From Stenotrophomonas maltophilia (GTDB lineage: Bacteria; Pseudomonadota; Gammaproteobacteria; Xanthomonadales; Xanthomonadaceae), in NCBI RefSeq assembly GCF_004920835.1, contig NZ_QFHO01000022.1, positions 1-64,000 on the forward strand: 64,000 nt of DNA, in the 5' to 3' direction. Under the pieces are notes generated by a model that searched no databases, was not told where the DNA came from, and saw only the letters and a program-made list of their open reading frames with translations. The position numbers and the translations under genes were made by a program. Each line of letters opens with the position of its first letter. The stretch's first letter is position 1. Shown here piece after piece: positions 61,246 to 64,000 of the stretch.

Positions 61246-63984
61246 ATGCGTAGAAAGGCGATGGCGTGGTCGATCCAGCTGGCGTTGATGGGCGTGGCTG
61301 CTTCCGCGGCGGCTCAGGCTCCGGCTTCCTCTTCGGTTCAACAGCTGGACGCGGTGCAGGTCACCGGTTCGCGCATTCCGCGCGCCCAGGTTGAAGGCCC
61401 CGCCCCGATCACGGTGATCAGCGCCGAGCAGATCCGCTCCAGCGGCTTCACCACCGTGCCCGACGTACTGCGGTCGATGACCCAGAACGGCGGCGAGACG
61501 CAGAGCCAGCAGTCGTCCAGTGGCGCCGACTTCTCGCCGGGCGCCCAGCAGGTGGACCTGCGCGGCCTGGGCCCGAACCACACGCTGGTGCTGGTCAACG
61601 GCCGCCGCATCGCCGATTTCCCGATGCCGTTCAAGGGCCGCAGCAACTTCACCGACGTCTCCAACATCCCGCTGGGGATGATCGAACGCATCGAAGTGCT
61701 GACCGGCAGCGCCTCGGCCATCTACGGCTCGGATGCAATCGCCGGCGTGGTCAACTTCATCCTGAAGAAGAAGGCCGACGGCACCACCGTCGACATGCGC
61801 ATGGGCACCACCAGCGAAGGCGGTGGCGAGTCGTTCGACGTGAGCATCGCCAGCGGCTTCAGCCACGGCAACTTCAATGCGGTGTACAGCGTTGAGCTGC
61901 AATCGCAGACCCCGCTGTGGGCCTACGAGCGCGACATCCAGGATTCGACCCAGGACGGCCCCACCGAAGGCTCGCGCATCGCCCGCCGCGCATATCTGCG
62001 CACCGACTACAACGACGACTACCTGGACCCGGGCGCGGCCACCTGCGAAGCGCTGGCCGGGCAGAACCAAGGCAGCACCTACCGTGCCTATCGGCCGAAG
62101 TACGGTTACTACTGCGGCAGCGACAGCTCGATCGGCTACGGCACCATCCTCAGCAAGCGCCGCGGCGCCAATGGCTACGCCTCGCTGAGCTACGACTTCG
62201 ACAACGGCCAGCAGTGGTTCGCCGATGTGCAGCTGGGCTACCACACGATGTCGCTGATGCGCGACGTCACCAAGTGGGGCCGCATGGATGCCACTGGCGA
62301 TGAGTCGGGCTACTTCAACAACCAGGCCACCGGCGAGGTCGAGTTCTGGCAGCGCCAGTTCTCGCCTGAAGAAATGGGCGGCCTGCGCAATGCGATGGTA
62401 CGCAGCACGCAAAAGACCCTCAGCGTGACCACCGGCTTCAAGGGCAATCTGGCCGGCAACTGGGACTACGAAGCGGCCCTGAGCCACTCGCAGTACCAGT
62501 CGAGGATCAGCTGGGCGCAGATCATCGCCGCCAAGGCCAATGACCTGTTCCTGGGCCCGCAGCTGGGCGTGGACGATGACGGCTTCCCGATCTACAACGC
62601 CGACCCGTCACGCCTGTACCGGCCGCTGACCCGCGCCGAGTACGATTCGATCGCCGCACGCACCACCTACACCCCGAAGTCGCGCACCGAGACGGCTGCC
62701 TTCACTGTGACCAACTCCGCACTGTTCGGCCTGCCGGGCGGCGACGCTGGTTTCGCCGCGACCGTGGAAGTGGGCCAGCAGGCGTATTCGCTGAACCCCG
62801 ATCCGCTGGCCACCCAGTACTACTACTACAGCTGGAAGGATTCGGACGGCAAGGGCTCACGCAACCGCTGGGCCACCGCCGCCGAGCTGCGCATGCCGCT
62901 GCACGAGACGGTCAACCTGAGCGTGGCCGGTCGCTACGACCAGTACCGCTATTCCGGCAACACCATCGGCAAGGCGACCTGGAGTGGCGGCCTGGAATGG
63001 CGCCCGATCGACACCCTGCTGGTGCGCGGTTCATACGGCACTGCCTTCCGCGCGCCGGACCTGCACTATGTATTCGCCGGCCCGGGCAATGACGAGACCA
63101 GCGCCGAGGACCTGTACAGCTGCCGCGCCGACGGCGCCACCGACTGTTCCGACTACGAGCGCAACCTGATCCGCAGCCGCACCGGCAACCGCCAGCTCGA
63201 CCCGGAAACCAGCACCTCGTGGAGTGCGGGCCTGGTCTGGTCGCCGGCGATCGGCCTGGACCTGTCGCTGGACTGGTTCGACATCGACATGCGCAAGCAG
63301 GTGCAGGACATGGACGTGCGCACGATCCTGGCCAGCGAAGCGAACTGCCGCCTCGGCAGCGTCGACATCAATTCGCCGACCTGCGTGGACGCGCTCGACC
63401 GCATCACCCGCACCAGTGATGGCCGCCTGTACGGCGTGCGCGTCGCCCCGATCAACGTCGCCCGCGAATCGACCTCCGGCATCGACGTCGGCCTGCGCTA
63501 CCGCCTGCAGACCGGCATCGGTGATTTCATCCTCAACGGCACCCACACCTGGGTGAAGAAGCACGATTTCCAGCGCTACCCCGGTGATCCGATCCAGGAC
63601 CAGTTCGCGGTCAACAGCAACTTCGACATCCCGCGCACCAAGACCAGCCTGAGCGTGACCTGGGATAAGGCTGCATGGTCGGCCACGGTCTACGGTTCGC
63701 GCCTGGGCAAGCTGCCGAGCTCGGACAGCTACGACCAGGTGTTCAAGTGGGACAGCGGTGACAGCCCGTACATCAAGGCGACCTACCGCTACAACGCGTC
63801 GCTGCAGTACCGCTTCGATGATCATTCGCGCCTGTCGCTGTCGGTGGTCAACGTGTTCAACAAGATGCCGCCGAAGGACGCCACGTACACGGCGTACCCG
63901 TACTACGACGTGTCCTGGTTCGACAGCATCGGCCGCACGATCAACCTGCAGTACACCCACAAGTTCGGCGGTAGCGCGCTGTAA
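61246..63984 (+). CDS. TonB-dependent receptor (large, Xanthomonad type)
   Basis: 912 aa. The signal peptide ends ASAAAQA (about 25). The plug domain runs about 34-150 with LDAVQVTGSRIPRAQVEG, DLRGLGPNHTLVLVNGRRIA and GSASAIYGSDAIAGVVNFIL. The long barrel includes the C-terminal NLQYTHKFGGSAL. This class takes up oligomeric nutrients in Xanthomonads and often sits next to degradative enzymes. It is divergent from a secreted cyanophycinase-like gene, so the cargo could be cyanophycin fragments or other peptides. The ATG at 61246 has only a weak ribosome-binding site. The complete gene ends inside the window. Confidence 0.92.
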   Translation: MRRKAMAWSIQLALMGVAASAAAQAPASSSVQQLDAVQVTGSRIPRAQVEGPAPITVISAEQIRSSGFTTVPDVLRSMTQNGGETQSQQSSSGADFSPGAQQVDLRGLGPNHTLVLVNGRRIADFPMPFKGRSNFTDVSNIPLGMIERIEVLTGSASAIYGSDAIAGVVNFILKKKADGTTVDMRMGTTSEGGGESFDVSIASGFSHGNFNAVYSVELQSQTPLWAYERDIQDSTQDGPTEGSRIARRAYLRTDYNDDYLDPGAATCEALAGQNQGSTYRAYRPKYGYYCGSDSSIGYGTILSKRRGANGYASLSYDFDNGQQWFADVQLGYHTMSLMRDVTKWGRMDATGDESGYFNNQATGEVEFWQRQFSPEEMGGLRNAMVRSTQKTLSVTTGFKGNLAGNWDYEAALSHSQYQSRISWAQIIAAKANDLFLGPQLGVDDDGFPIYNADPSRLYRPLTRAEYDSIAARTTYTPKSRTETAAFTVTNSALFGLPGGDAGFAATVEVGQQAYSLNPDPLATQYYYYSWKDSDGKGSRNRWATAAELRMPLHETVNLSVAGRYDQYRYSGNTIGKATWSGGLEWRPIDTLLVRGSYGTAFRAPDLHYVFAGPGNDETSAEDLYSCRADGATDCSDYERNLIRSRTGNRQLDPETSTSWSAGLVWSPAIGLDLSLDWFDIDMRKQVQDMDVRTILASEANCRLGSVDINSPTCVDALDRITRTSDGRLYGVRVAPINVARESTSGIDVGLRYRLQTGIGDFILNGTHTWVKKHDFQRYPGDPIQDQFAVNSNFDIPRTKTSLSVTWDKAAWSATVYGSRLGKLPSSDSYDQVFKWDSGDSPYIKATYRYNASLQYRFDDHSRLSLSVVNVFNKMPPKDATYTAYPYYDVSWFDSIGRTINLQYTHKFGGSAL

Positions 63985-64000
63985 GGCATGCCGCATTGCA

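Overview
The window is about 64 kb of GC-rich gammaproteobacterial chromosome, almost certainly Stenotrophomonas (S. maltophilia complex, Xanthomonadaceae). Three things support this. Many intergenic regions carry paired palindromes beginning GTAG (the SMAG repeats known from S. maltophilia). A secreted amidase matches the S. maltophilia peptide amidase as I remember it, with catalytic residues at the same numbers (Lys123, Ser202, Ser226). The tRNA-tuf-secE-nusG-rplKAJL-rpoBC-rpsLG-fusA-tuf-S10-spc-alpha order is the ancestral ribosomal supercluster.

Layout. 1-9.6 kb: mixed housekeeping genes (a secreted hypothetical protein, an OmpA-family protein, a zinc-type alcohol dehydrogenase, a YczE-like membrane protein, 2,4-dienoyl-CoA reductase FadH, a SleB-like hydrolase, a beta-class GST, a SUFU-domain protein). 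9.6-24.9 kb: prpE, rluA, mdh, ppiB, typA, a DUF2127 protein, the peptide amidase, an MscS channel, a class II DAHP synthase, a TonB-dependent receptor and dsbB. Two large paralogous non-coding modules sit here, at about 11.55-12.13 and 19.98-20.54 kb. 25.1-58.8 kb: one unidirectional (minus-strand) translation/transcription supercluster, read from 58.8 down to 25.1 kb. It runs tRNA-Tyr, tRNA-Gly, tRNA-Thr, tuf, tRNA-Trp, secE, nusG, rplKAJL, rpoBC, rpsLG, fusA, tuf, then the S10, spc and alpha operons, ending with rpoA and rplQ. rpmJ is not found between secY and rpsM. 58.9-64 kb: a secreted isoaspartyl peptidase and a secreted cyanophycinase-like peptidase, divergent from a large TonB-dependent receptor, with a LacI-type operator between. 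Together they suggest scavenging of cyanophycin or beta-aspartyl peptides.

Regulation visible in the sequence. Good sigma70 promoters precede the tRNA-tuf operon (with A-tracts upstream like an UP element), rplK, rpsL, rpsJ, rpsM and typA. Several ribosomal leaders start with a stem-loop only a few bases after the predicted transcription start. The spc operon carries a terminator-like hairpin and a possible new promoter between rpsN and rpsH.

Most unusual signal: the two non-coding modules together contain four long hairpins. Their 25-26 bp stems differ in sequence but stay paired, and each is capped by a related loop of exactly 52 nt. I know no name for this element.
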